Of a stretch of DNA of 64,000 bases, positions 10,517-22,849 are shown one piece after another. Both the position numbers and the translations under genes were made by a program. Position 1 is the first letter of the stretch, and each line of letters begins with the position of its first letter. The stretch lies in assembly GCF_026212465.1 (NCBI RefSeq), contig NC_080055.1, forward strand, positions 17,506,963 through 17,570,962, given 5' to 3'. Origin of the DNA: Amaranthus tricolor (Eukaryota; Streptophyta; Magnoliopsida; Caryophyllales; Amaranthaceae). The notes under the pieces are model-generated. The model was not told the origin of the DNA and ran no database searches. It worked only from the letters and a program-made list of their open reading frames with translations.

Positions 10517-13500
10517 TGAAACAATCATATTATTAGGAGATTTCATTAGTCGTTTTTAGTGCCTAATTTTTCTTATATATTTGTTCGTTACTAATTATAA
10601 TTTAATTAGTGATGGTAGTAATTTGAAAATTCTCTACAATGATTAGAAACTTGTTAATTCGTAATGCGATTATGAATCGTAACAAGTAACGTAAACTTTG
10701 GAGGTAAAACTTAAAGTTGAGCAACTACCCATAACAGTTCGAAAAAAATTTTAATTATTACCCAAGCATATTATATAACCATGATGGGAGTAAATTAAAT
10801 ATTTCTCACATATACAATTGATTTTTAAACATGAAGTACAAGTTACATAACTTGTTACATGTACAATAATTTTTACCCAAACTTTACTATCTTAGATAAA
10901 CCTTTCTTATACCATAATAGACCAAATTGAGGACAAAAAGCACTCCAAATCAGCCCCAAACAGCAGCTAATATGGCTATCCCAAATCCCCTTAGTAGCTC
11001 CTTGTTCACTTACACACTCAAGCCAATCACACTACCCAAAACCCCTTTTGTTCTACCCAAAGCTTGTGCATCATTACAACCATGCAAGAGGCAAATATTT
11101 GAAGCAAAAACACTCCATTTTCTGAATAATTAGTCAGCCATAAAGCCCAACACAATTCTCCCAAGTTCATCCATGAACAAACACTAGAATCCTTCAAACT
11201 TTCAATAACTAGAACACCTTCTTTTCTCATCAAATCTCCTTCAAAAGCCCATCTAAATTTGAGTATGAAATAATTTATTACATGTATTATTATTGTGGGC
11301 ATCATGCATGTTGATTTTATAAATTATTGTATGTGTAAAGGCATGTTTAACACTACTTTGTGAAAGTTATTGTGATGGAAATGATTATATGAATTTGAAA
11401 ATATTTGAAATTCATTTTAAAAGAAATTTCCAGTAGCTATATGTTAAGAAAATTTCTTGGATACTTTTTGTTGAGATTATTCGTTAAATTGATATTTTAA
11501 TGGATTTTATGGTGTTAAATACTCTTATAGTAAAACATGGTATTAGATGAACCCTTCATCATCAAAAATAATTAATAAAAACATATTATAATGTCTCCAA
11601 CAAGATCTGGCCAGAATATATTTAGTTTGGAATTTTTTTATTATTTTTGAATAATCGTTAAATTGTTTAACGGTAAATTGTAAAATGATAAAATATAAAA
11701 TAATTACCAAACAAAGACATATAGACTTGAAATTTTTATCACATACTCATATGGATAGTAGGTAAAATTGGTAAACGTTTTGGAAGATTTCATTGACATT
11801 TAAGGACCTTAGTAATTTTTACTCGGTTATTAATAATCGGTAAGTTTGAAAACGGTAAAATATAAAATAAATACTAAATGACGTCTTTTGGACATGAAAA
11901 TTTTATGAGACACTTATATAAACAGTAGTTACATGTTAAAAAATTTATATGGATTTTCGTGACCATATATGGACTTAAATAAATTTTATTCGGTTTAGTG
12001 GTAAAATAAGGATATTAATTATTAAAAATAGCCCACATAATTTTTAATGGTTATTTAAAATTTTATACCCCTTAAAATAGCTTCTGGAATATCATATAAG
12101 TTTTATAATATTTTATCCGGACTCAAATAATTTTAAACCTATTTTATTCTATTTATCGATAAAATATCTTTACAAAATAATAAAACATCATACATGAGTT
12201 TTATAAGTTCAAATAGCCTAATAAACATGTTATATGACTTCTGAAACTTTGGTATAATTTTATAAAATAAATTATTATTTATTTACTAATTTATCAAATT
12301 AATAGACAATGTTTATTTATTAAAAAGTATAATATTGTTGATTAAATTTTGGTAAAAATAGAACTATATAAAAAAATTTATAATTATATTAATAACCTAC
12401 TGCCTCATAGTATAAATTAATTTTAAATTAGATGGTTTATAAATTTTATGGATTTAAGACACCATTTAAATAACGGTAAATACCGAAATTGTCGAAAATA
12501 ATTGTAAGATCGTTATAAATTCGCATAACCAATTATAATCTGATGGGACAACCTTAAATTCATTTTAAATAAGGTATTATAATGACTTGAATAATTTGGG
12601 CCTTGTTGGAGAATTAATATGTACTTTGTAAATCAATTATCGATTTTATTGCCGGCAAAACTATCGCGTATTTAAGAAAATAGTGTTTTATGAAATCTTC
12701 TGTCGTATTGATTTTATAGACTTATGAATCATATTCTAGTTGTTTTGAATGAATTTCAAAAACCTTTTAAGTTAAAACCCTTTTAAGTTATATTTACTTT
12801 AAGAAGGATTGAAATGAAACATTTTAGTGGTTTCCTTAAAGAAAAATTATATTGAACTTTAATTACTTTTTGTTACGATGCAATTCCATACATGCTAGTG
12901 ATGCCCCAATATAATACAAAGGTTATGTTTAATGATATGATTATGCTAAGCATGTTTCACCCATGTGGGAAATATTATGATTTGATTTTGCTAAGTCGCA
13001 AATAAAGTATGTTTTGCTATGTGCAAATAAAAGATGTTTATCATATTGAAAAAGTTGATACTTTTGACTTTCAAATGCTATTAAAATTACAAGATATATA
13101 TTATGTACAAAAAAATGTTTTAGCCTAAATGGCGGGTATATATGCCACAGCAAATGTTGTGTGCATGATTAAACGGCTCACCAATGCTGAGCGCGTATTG
13201 TTCACAATACCATTGTGTTACACTTGCCGGACATGTCGCGGACGGTAGACCGACTACCAAACGAGTCACAGGATGACTCACAATGTACCCATGTAAACTT
13301 ATGATATGAGTTTGAAATTGATTTGGATCTATTGAGATCTTATGATTTATGATGAAAAATGAGAATTTGAAATTACTATAGAGCCATTGAACTGGATTTG
13401 AATCATAATATGATTTATCAAATGAAAAAGCATATTTCAAAATGAATTTACTCATAAAAAAAAAGATTCTAATAACTTGTTTGACGGACACCAGTGTGTT

Positions 13501-13897
13501 TATACTCAGCCCTTTTGCTGATACTATGCTTTGTATGTTTTTCCAATGGTTTTGTTTTTAGAGTAAACCCCTATGGCACCTCGACGGAGAATGGATATGC
13601 GAGCGGAAGTTGAACCCGAGTTGGAGTATGACTCCCCTTTTGTTTAGATCTCTTTATTGTATTTGAGAGACTATTAGTTTAGATTTAGACTATTTTAAGG
13701 ATGTAATTTGAACTTTGGACTTATTTCGATTTGGTTGTAATTTTCCTATATTTTGGATAGTTAAGACTTCCGTTATATTGCTTGGATATTGGTTTGATCT
13801 TTAAGTAACCCCTTAATTGTGTTGGCAAAAGTAAGCTTCCGCTTAATTAATACTAAATTCCAGTTAGTGTTTGCCTTCATAATTCGAGGCGGTTACA
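10517..13897 (+). repeat. Gypsy LTR 1 (3,381 bp)
   Basis: Bounded by a PPT on the left and a PBS on the right. It starts TGAAACAATC and ends CGGTTACA. Shared by unit 1 as its 3' LTR and unit 2 as its 5' LTR. Private differences from LTRs 2-4 include TTTCACCC near 12955, GTTACAC near 13217 and CAATGTACCC near 13282. Like LTRs 2 and 3 it lacks the 754-bp segment found in LTR 4. I regard none of the short open frames inside as genes. Confidence 0.95.
13176..13279 (+). other. Cluster of four short hairpins in the gypsy LTR
   Basis: Four perfect short inverted repeats lie within 104 bp of an unusually GC-rich part of the LTR: GCTCA/TGAGC (13176-13192), TATTG/CAATA (13196-13209), GGTAG/CTACC (13244-13258) and GAGTCA/TGACTC (13263-13279). 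The cluster is repeated in LTRs 2-4. It could be a structured part of the R-U5 transcript or a set of protein-binding palindromes. Its role is unknown. Confidence 0.6.
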
Positions 13898-13899
13898 GT

Positions 13900-13912
13900 T
13901 GGTATTAGAGCC
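13900..13912 (+). other. Primer-binding site of gypsy unit 2
   Basis: TGGTATTAGAGCC starts two bases after the LTR end. It matches the iMet complement TGGTATCAGAGCC with one C-to-T change, shared by units 3 and 4. A non-coding leader of about 470 bp follows, up to the gag ATG at 14381. Confidence 0.88.
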
Positions 13913-14380
13913 AAGGCTTTGGAAGCTTGTCTAAAATATCAGGAAAATTAGAGAACGAGTTTAGCTTAAAGAAGTTGAAATTTGGAGTAACTAATGGAAG
14001 TAATTAGGAAATAAACTTAAAATTTAGGGATTATTGGTAAAGAAAGGTTTTAAGTAGTAAGTCTAACTTAAATCAGATTATTAACTAAGTATCATTAGTA
14101 AACTAGAAGTCTTAAAGGTTTTTTGTAAGCAAGTGATGATCCAATTATGTGGCTAAGTTGCCTAAGAATGATGGTAAATTAAGTTGAGGAATCATCATTA
14201 AAAGTGTTGAAACTGCTAAACAAGTGATCTAATGGGATGGAAATTGATGAAGTTATTAAGACATTAAATCAATAAAGTTAAGAAAGTGTGTTATGCAAGT
14301 GCATATCTATTTGTCTTAAAGGCATAATTATTAATTAGTTATTACCTCTTGGTAGGAACCTAGAGGAAATTGGGGAACGA

Positions 14381-17300
14381 ATGGATCCTCAAGCCCAATT
14401 GAATCTCCTAACCGAGCAACTCAGAGTCATCCAAGAGACCAATGCTCAATTAGTCCAGTTCATAGCCAACCAACATGCTAGTGTGCATGAGGAGACTAAG
14501 TTTTACAAAAGGCTTGCTACCCACAGGCCTAAGACCTACAATGGTGCTACAGATCCAGTTGTCTTGAAGATTGGATCAATGAAACCGAGAAAATTCTTGA
14601 GGTGGTAAACTGTCCAGAAAATCTTAAGGTTAAACTTGCAGCATTCTATCTAGTGGGACCTGCAGAGCTTTGGTGGAGAGCCCTAAAAGGTGTCTCAGCT
14701 GCCTCCACATTTGCTGGTGGAGTAACACAACCCACCAGTTGGAGATGGGAAGATTTCTTGAAGAAACTAAGGGAGAGGTTCTACCCAGCAGCTCTACAGA
14801 GACAAAAAGAATCAGAATTTCTTTACTTGAGGCATCATTCTCTTAGCGTTACCGAATATGCTAACAAGTTCTTGGAGTTGGCTCGATTTGCCCCAGATTA
14901 TGTGCTTGATGAAAAGAAAAAGATGGATCGCTTCTACAATGGTCTCAACTTTAGCTACCAAAAGTTGATGGGTCAATATGAGTCTTTTCAAGCTATGTAT
15001 GAACATGCTGTGGAGAAAGAAATGGTCTGTAAGAGAGAGGAAGATGTGAGGAAAAAGAGATCTGGAGGAGACCAGAGAGGTCAGAGCAAGAAGCCCAAAG
15101 ATGAGGGAAACTTCAAGGGGAATCAAAATCAAAACGTCATAAACTTTCAAAACCAAAACCGTTTTAACAGCAACAGAAACCCACAAAACTCCAACCCGCT
15201 AAAAAGTCAACTGTGTGATAGATGCAAGAAAAGGCACTCTAAGGGAGTCAACTGTGAGGGTAAGGGTGTGTGTCTGAATTGTGGAAAACCAGGTCATTTA
15301 GCTCGAGATTGTTGGGGCAAGAACCGGGGAAACCCCGGGAATGGTGGAGCACGATACTCAGGAAATCAAGGGAACCAGCGTAACAATAACTCTCAGCTTC
15401 GCCTTGAATATAAAGGAGGCAATAAAGCCTCATCTTCTGGAGGCCAAGGGAACCAGCGCTCGGGAGGAGGAAAATTCTTTGCCATTACTACAGCGGAGGA
15501 GCCTAGCACCTTGATTCCTAAGACAGAAGGTAAAGTCATTTCCGGATTACTGTTATTGCTTGGTAAGTCCGCCCGTGTCTTAATTGATCTTGGGGCCGAC
15601 AAGTCTTATGTTTCTAAGTCATTTGTGAGATCCTTGGACTGTTCTGTTAATGTATGCCCTATAATGCATAGAGTTTACTTACCTGATGGATCAATAGTAT
15701 CATGTAATACAAAGTTGATTGATTGCCCATTAGTGATCCAGGGTAAGGAGTTCCATGTAGACCTGATTGTATTTGACTTAGGAGGGTTTGATATCATTCT
15801 AGGAATGGACTGGCTAGGTAAACACAGGGCAGTGATTAAGTGCTATGAGAGGAATGTAAAGGTTGGGAACAATCCAGGGGATCAAGTAGCTTTTAGTGAT
15901 AAGATCATACCTAATATAGAGTCAGAGATGATTGAGAGGCTTACAACCTTTCCAAAAAGAGGTGGGGAAGCCCAGGTCTACCACATGAGCGAGTCAACAT
16001 ACAAGGAGGTCGACTTAAGCCAGATCTTGATAGTGCGAGAATTTTCTGATGTATTCCCTGATGATCTACCTGGGTTACCTCTAAAGAGAGAGATTTATTT
16101 TCACATTGACCTAGTTCCAGGGTCAAGCCCGATTTCAAAGGTACCATATAGAATGGCACCACTGGAGTTGGCTGAACTAAAAACTCAACTCGAGGAGTTA
16201 CAAGATAAAGAGTTTATCAGACCAAGTGTATCACCATGGGGAGCTCCAGTGTTGTTTGTGAAGAAGAAAGATGGGTCTTTGAGGCTATGCATTGACTACC
16301 GAGAGTTGAACAAAATCACCATCAAGAACAAGTACCCACTTCCCAGAATTGATGATTTATTTGACCAGTTGAAAGGAGCCGGAGTTTTCTCTAAAATTGA
16401 CCTGAGATCTGGTTACCATCAGTTGAGGATAGCGGAGGAAGACATTCCTAAAACTGCTTTCTGCACCAGGTATGTGCACTATGAGTTTAGAGTGATGCCG
16501 TTTGGGTTAACCAATGCCCCTGCAGCATTCATGGACTTGATGAATCGAACATTCCACGACTATCTTGATAAATTTGTAGTGGTTTTCATTGATGATATCT
16601 TGGTGTACTCTAAGACAGAGAAAGATCATGAGGAGCACTTAAGATTGGTATTAACACGATTGAGGGAAATAAGCTTTTATGGGAAGTTGAGCAAGAGTGA
16701 ATTTTGGTTGGACCGAGTTGTCTTCCTAGGTCATGTAATCTCAAAAGATGGCATAACAGTGGACCCTGAGAAGATAAGGACTATCATTGATTAGCCAGCA
16801 CTGACTACTGTAACTGAGGTAAGAAGCTTTATGGATTTGGCAAGTTATTACCGAAGATATGTTGATGAGTTTTCTAAGATCGCACTACCGATCACCAGTT
16901 TGGTTCAAAAGAATACCAAGTTTGTGTGGTCACCAAAGTGCGAAGACGCTTTCCTAGAATTGAAGAAGAGGTTGACAACGGCTCCAGTGCTTGTATTGCC
17001 CGAGGATGGGAAAGAGTTCACGGTATACAGTGACGCATCTTTAGAGGGCTTGGGTTGTGTACTCATGCAAGAGGGGAAAGTGATTGCCTACGCATCGAGA
17101 CAATTGAGGCCAAATGAGAAAAACTATCCAGTGCACGATTTAGAATTAGCCGGAGTCATATTTGCCTTAAAAATTTGGAGGCATTATCTCTACGGCACTA
17201 CTTGCAAGATCTACACCGATCACAAGAGTTTGACTTATCTGTTTACACAGAAGGAGCTTAACATGAGGCAGAGAAGGTGGCTAGAATTGATGAAAGATTA

Positions 17301-18923
17301 TGACCTCACTTTGGAGTATCATCCCGGGAAGGCAAACCGTGTAGCAGATGCCTTAAGCCGAAAACCGAGAATGGTCATTAATGGACTAATTTCCGTGCCC
17401 TACGAGATTTCTGTGGAGATGAAGGAGCTAGAATTGATTGTGGTTAAGAAGGGATCATACGACAGCGTTCTCAATGCTATGAGTACAACACCGAGTCTAC
17501 ATGAGGAGATCCGTGAGCTACAACAGTATGATGACTTCTTGTCAGAGTTGAAGATTGGTATTGAAAAGGGTGCAGTAAAAGACTTCAGTATTGCTAAAGA
17601 TGGGAGTATTCATCTAGAGGGAAGGTTATGTGTGCCCCGAGATCCTGTATTGATAGAGAAAATACTCAGGGAGGCACATTCGACTATGTATTCTGTCCAC
17701 CCAGGAAGGGATAAGATGCTAGCAGATTTAAAGCAATAGTTTTGGTGGATGAAAATGAAGAAGGATGTCGAGGATTTCATAGCTCATGTCTAGTATGTCA
17801 GCAAGTCAAGATTGACCACCAACGCACTCGGGGGGAATTGCAACCACTTCCCGTGCCTAAGTGGAAGTGGGAATCAGTGAGTATGGACTTTATTGTTGGA
17901 TTGCCCCGTTCGAGAAGAGGAAATGATTCAATTTGGGTGATTGTTGATCGACTCACTAAGACTGCCAGATTTATTCCTGCTAAAGTAACTTGGAAAGCAA
18001 AACAATTGGCCGATGCTTATGTGAAAGAAGTACTTAAACTACATGGTATACCGATGACAATAATTTCAGATCGAGATCCAAAATTTGTGGCTCGATTTTG
18101 GAATGAGCTACAAAGGGCATTCGGCACGACCCTTAATTACAACACTGCTTTTCACCCAGCTACAGATGGGCAGACAGAGAGGACCATCCAGACTCTAGAG
18201 GATATGCTTCGGGCATGTGCCCTTTATTTTCAGTGTTCGTGGGAGGACATCTTACCATTGATAGAATTCTCCTACAACAACAGTTACCATAGTAGTATTG
18301 GTATGGCTCCGTATGAGGCCTTATACGGCCAAAAGTGTAGGACACCACTTTATTGGGATACCGGGAGGCCCGGTGTGCTCGTTGGACCAGAGATGATCAG
18401 AGAGACCGCTGAACAAGTCAGAATCATTAGAGACCGGATGAAGGCTGCCCAAGATCGACAGAAATCTTACGCAGCCCGTAGGAGGAGGAAACTTGAGTTC
18501 CAAGTCGGTGAGAAGGTGCTCCTTAAAGTCTCGCCAACAAAGGGAATCAAGAGGTTCGGAATGCAAGGGAAGCTTGATCCTCCGTACATTGGACCCTATG
18601 AGATATTGCGTAGAGTTGGGGAGGTAGCTTATGAGTTAGCATTACCCCCACAATTAGCTAAGGTTCACAATGTGTTCCATGTGTCGCAATTGCGCCGATA
18701 TGTGTTTGATCCATCACATGTTCTCCAGTATGAGCCGATTCAACTTGTTGAAAGCTTGCAGTATGAGGAGAAGCCCCTGAGGATCCTAGGTCGAGAGGTT
18801 AGAAAACTCGGTAGCCGCACGATTCCACTTGTGAAAGTGTTATGGAGTGGATAGGATGGCGACAGTGCTACTTGGGAAAAAGAGGACGACATGTTAATTA
18901 GATACCCTTACTTATTTGAGTGA
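14381..18923 (+). pseudogene. Gypsy unit 2 gag-pol polyprotein (broken)
   Basis: Gag begins MDPQAQLNLLTEQLR and runs through the capsid region ([24 protein letters not shown]) to a zinc knuckle, [14 protein letters not shown]. Protease has [12 protein letters not shown], that is DLG where DSG or DTG is usual. RT carries the catalytic [10 protein letters not shown], RNase H has [12 protein letters not shown] and [11 protein letters not shown], integrase has the H-H-C-C finger, FIVGLPRSRRG, ISDRDPKFV and TDGQTERTIQTLEDMLRA, and a chromodomain closes the protein. Lesions are a frameshift near 14565, TAG at 16792-16794, TAG at 17737-17739, a frameshift near 17790 and TAG at 18852-18854. All of these recur in units 3 and 4. 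Unlike those, unit 2 has an uninterrupted gag-PR junction and six extra bases near 14722. Confidence 0.95.
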
Positions 18924-18949
18924 TGTATTTATAACCATTAGTTTGAGTT

Positions 18950-18985
18950 AGTTTCGAGGACGAAACTCTTGTAAGAAGGGAAGAC
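18950..18985 (+). other. Hairpin and polypurine tract before LTR 2
   Basis: Copy of the module at 10481-10516: stem AGTTTCG/CGAAACT with loop AGGA, then the purine tract at 18973-18985 abutting LTR 2. Confidence 0.85.
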
Positions 18986-21900
18986 TGAAACAATCATATT
19001 ATTAGGAGATTTCATTAGTCGTTTTTAGTGCCTAATTTTTCTTATATATTTGTTCGTTACTAATTATAATTTAATTAGTGAAGGTAGTAATTTGAAAATT
19101 CTCTACAATGATTAGAAACTTGTTAATTCGTAATGCGATTATGAATCGTAACAAGTAACGTAAACTTTGGAGGTAAAACTTAAAGTTGAGCAACTACCCA
19201 TAACAGTTCGAAAAAAATTTTAATTATTACCCAAGCATATTATATAACCATGATGGGAGTAAATTAAATATTTCTCACATATACAATTGATTTTTAAACA
19301 TGAAGTACAAGTTACATAACTTGTTACATGTACAATAATTTTTACCCAAACTTTACTATCTTAGATAAACCTTTCTTATACCATAATAGACCAAATTGAG
19401 GACAAAAAGCACTCCAAATCAGCCCCAAACAGCAGCTAATATGGCTATCCCAAATCCCCTTAGTAGCTCCTTGTTCACTTACACACTCAAGCCAATCACA
19501 CTACCCAAAACCCCTTTTGTTCTACCCAAAGCTTGTGCATCATTACAACCATGCAAGAGGCAAATATTTGAAGCAAAAACACTCCATTTTCTGAATAATT
19601 AGTCAGCCATAAAGCCCAACACAATTCTCCCAAGTTCATCCATGAACAAACACTAGAATCCTTCAAACTTTTAATAACTAGAACACCTTCTTTTCTCATC
19701 AAATCTCCTTCAAAAGCCCATCTAAATTTGAGTATGAAATAATTTATTACATGTATTATTATTGTGGGCATCATGCATGTTGATTTTATAAATTATTGTA
19801 TGTGTAAAGGCATGTTTAACACTACTTTGTGAAAGTTATTGTGATGGAAATGATTATATGAATTTGAAAATATTTGAAATTCATTTTAAAAGAAATTTCC
19901 AGTAGCTATATGTTAAGAAAATTTCTTGGATACTTTTTGTTGAGATTATTCGTTAAATTGATATTTTAATGGATTTTATGGTGTTAAATACTCTTATAGT
20001 AAAACATGGTATTAGATGAACCCTTCATCATCAAAAATAATTAATAAAAACATATTATAATGTCTCCAACAAGATCTGGCCAGAATATATTTAGTTTGGA
20101 ATTTTTTTATTATTTTTGAATAATCGTTAAATTGTTTAACGGTAAATTGTAAAATGATAAAATATAAAATAATTACCAAACAAAGACATATAGACTTGAA
20201 ATTTTTATCACATACTCATATGGATAGTAGGTAAAATTGGTAAACGTTTTGGAAGATTTCATTGACATTTAAGGACCTTAGTAATTTTTACTCGGTTATT
20301 AATAATCGGTAAGTTTGAAAACGGTAAAATATAAAATAAATACTAAATGACGTCTTTTGGACATGAAAATTTTATGAGACACTTATATAAACAGTAGTTA
20401 CATGTTAAAAAATTTATATGGATTTTCGTGACCATATATGGACTTAAATAAATTTTATTCGGTTTAGTGGTAAAATAAGGATATTAATTATTAAAAATAG
20501 CCCACATAATTTTTAATGGTTATTTAAAATTTTATACCCCTTAAAATAGCTTCTGGAATATCATATAAGTTTTATAATATTTTATCCGGACTCAAATAAT
20601 TTTAAACCTATTTTATTCTATTTATCGATAAAATATCTTTACAAAATAATAAAACATCATACATGAGTTTTATAAGTTCAAATAGCCTAATAAACATGTT
20701 ATATGACTTCTGAAACTTTGGTATAATTTTATAAAATAAATTATTATTTATTTACTAATTTATCAAATTAATAGACAATGTTTATTTATTAAAAAGTATA
20801 ATATTGTTGATTAAATTTTGGTAAAAATAGAACTATATAAAAAAATTTATAATTATATTAATAACCTACTGCCTCATAGTATAAATTAATTTTAAATTAG
20901 ATGGTTTATAAATTTTATGGATTTAAGACACCATTTAAATAACGGTAAATACCGAAATTGTCGAAAATAATTGTAAGATCGTTATAAATTCGCATAACCA
21001 ATTATAATCTGATGGGACAACCTTAAATTCATTTTAAATAAGGTATTATAATGACTTGAATAATTTGGGCCTTGTTGGAGAATTAATATGTACTTTGTAA
21101 ATCAATTATCGATTTTATTGCCGGCAAAACTATCGCGTATTTAAGAAAATAGTGTTTTATGAAATCTTCTGTCGTATTGATTTTATAGACTTATGAATCA
21201 TATTCTAGTTGTTTTGAATGAATTTCAAAAACCTTTTAAGTTAAAACCCTTTTAAGTTATATTTACTTTAAGAAGGATTGAAATGAAACATTTTAGTGGT
21301 TTCCTTAAAAAAAAATTATATTGAACTTTAATTACTTTTTGTTACGATGCAATTCCATACATGCTAGTGATGCCCCAATATAATACAAAGGTTATGTTTA
21401 ATGATATGATTATGCTAAGCATGTTTTACCCATGTGGGAAATATTATGATTTGATTTTGCTAAGTCGCAAATAAAGTATGTTTTGCTATGTGCAAATAAA
21501 AGATGTTTATCATATTGAAAAAGTTGATACTTTTGACTTTCAAATGCTATTAAAATTACAAGATATATATTATGTACAAAAAAATGTTTTAGCCTAAATG
21601 GCGGGTATATATGCCACAGCAAATGTTGTGTGCATGATTAAACGGCTCACCAATGCTGAGCGCGTATTGTTCACAATACCATTGTGTAACACTTGCCGGA
21701 CATGTCGCGGACGGTAGACCGACTACCAAACGAGTCACAGGATGACTCACAGTGTAACCATGTAAACTTATGATATGAGTTTGAAATTGATTTGGATCTA
21801 TTGAGATCTTATGATTTATGATGAAAAATGAGAATTTGAAATTACTATAGAGCCATTGAACTGGATTTGAATCATAATATGATTTATCAAATGAAAAAGC

Positions 21901-22366
21901 ATATTTCAAAATGAATTTACTCATAAAAAAAAAGATTCTAATAACTTGTTTGACGGACACCAGTGTGTTTATACTCAGCCCTTTTGCTGATACTATGCTT
22001 TGTATGTTTTTCCAATGGTTTTGTTTTTAGAGTAAACCCCTATGGCACCTCGACGGAGAATGGATATGCGAGCGGAAGTTGAACCCGAGTTGGAGTATGA
22101 CTCCCCTTTTGTTTAGATCTCTTTATTGTATTTGAGAGACTATTAGTTTAGATTTAGACTATTTTAAGGATGTAATTTGAACTTTGGACTTATTTCGATT
22201 TGGTTGTAATTTTCCTATATTTTGGATAGTTAAGACTTCCGTAATATTGCTTGGATATTGGTTTGATCTTTAAGTAACCCCTTAATTGTGTTGGCAAAAG
22301 TAAGCTTCCGCTTAATTAATACTAAATTCCAGTTAGTGTTTGCCTTCATAATTCGAGGCGGTTACA
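18986..22366 (+). repeat. Gypsy LTR 2 (3,381 bp)
   Basis: Same limits as LTR 1. It shares GTGAAGG near 19079 and CCGTAATATT near 22240 with LTR 3 alone, whereas LTRs 1 and 4 have GTGATGG and CCGTTATATT. By eye it differs from LTR 3 at only three places: near 19671, the A-run near 21307 and near 21559. This marks LTRs 2 and 3 as recent duplicates. Confidence 0.95.
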
Positions 22367-22368
22367 GT

Positions 22369-22381
22369 TGGTATTAGAGCC
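22369..22381 (+). other. Primer-binding site of gypsy unit 3
   Basis: TGGTATTAGAGCC two bases after LTR 2, identical to unit 2. A leader of about 470 bp follows. Confidence 0.88.
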
Positions 22382-22849
22382 AAGGCTTTGGAAGCTTGTC
22401 TAAAATATCAGGAAAATTAGAGAACGAGTTTAGCTTAAAGAAGTTGAAATTTGGAGTAACTAATGGAAGTAATTAGGAAATAAACTTAAAATTTAGGGAT
22501 TATTGGTAAAGAAAGGTTTTAAGTAGTAAGTCTAACTTAAATCAGATTATTAACTAAGTATCATTAGTAAACTAGAAGTCTTAAAGGTTTTTTGTAAGCA
22601 AGTGATGATCCAATTATGTGGCTAAGTTGCCTAAGAATGATGGTAAATTAAGTTGAGGAATCATCATTAAAAGTGTTGAAACTGCTAAACAAGTGATCTA
22701 ATGGGATGGAAATTGATGAAGTTATTAAGACATTAAATCAATAAAGTTAAGAAAGTGTGTTATGCAAGTGCATATCTATTTGTCTTAAAGGCATAATTAT
22801 TAATTAGTTATTACCTCTTGGTAGGAACCTAGAGGAAATTGGGGAACGA

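Noticed and set aside
10927..13491. Short frames inside the gypsy LTRs that recur four times
   Set aside because: They recur only because the LTRs are copies. They show no domain, and their stops and ends vary between LTRs.
16792..18854. Programmed readthrough of the three TAG codons in gypsy pol
   Set aside because: They lie within RT-RNase H, integrase and chromodomain, not at a gag-pol border, and frameshifts occur as well. Decay is the simpler reading.
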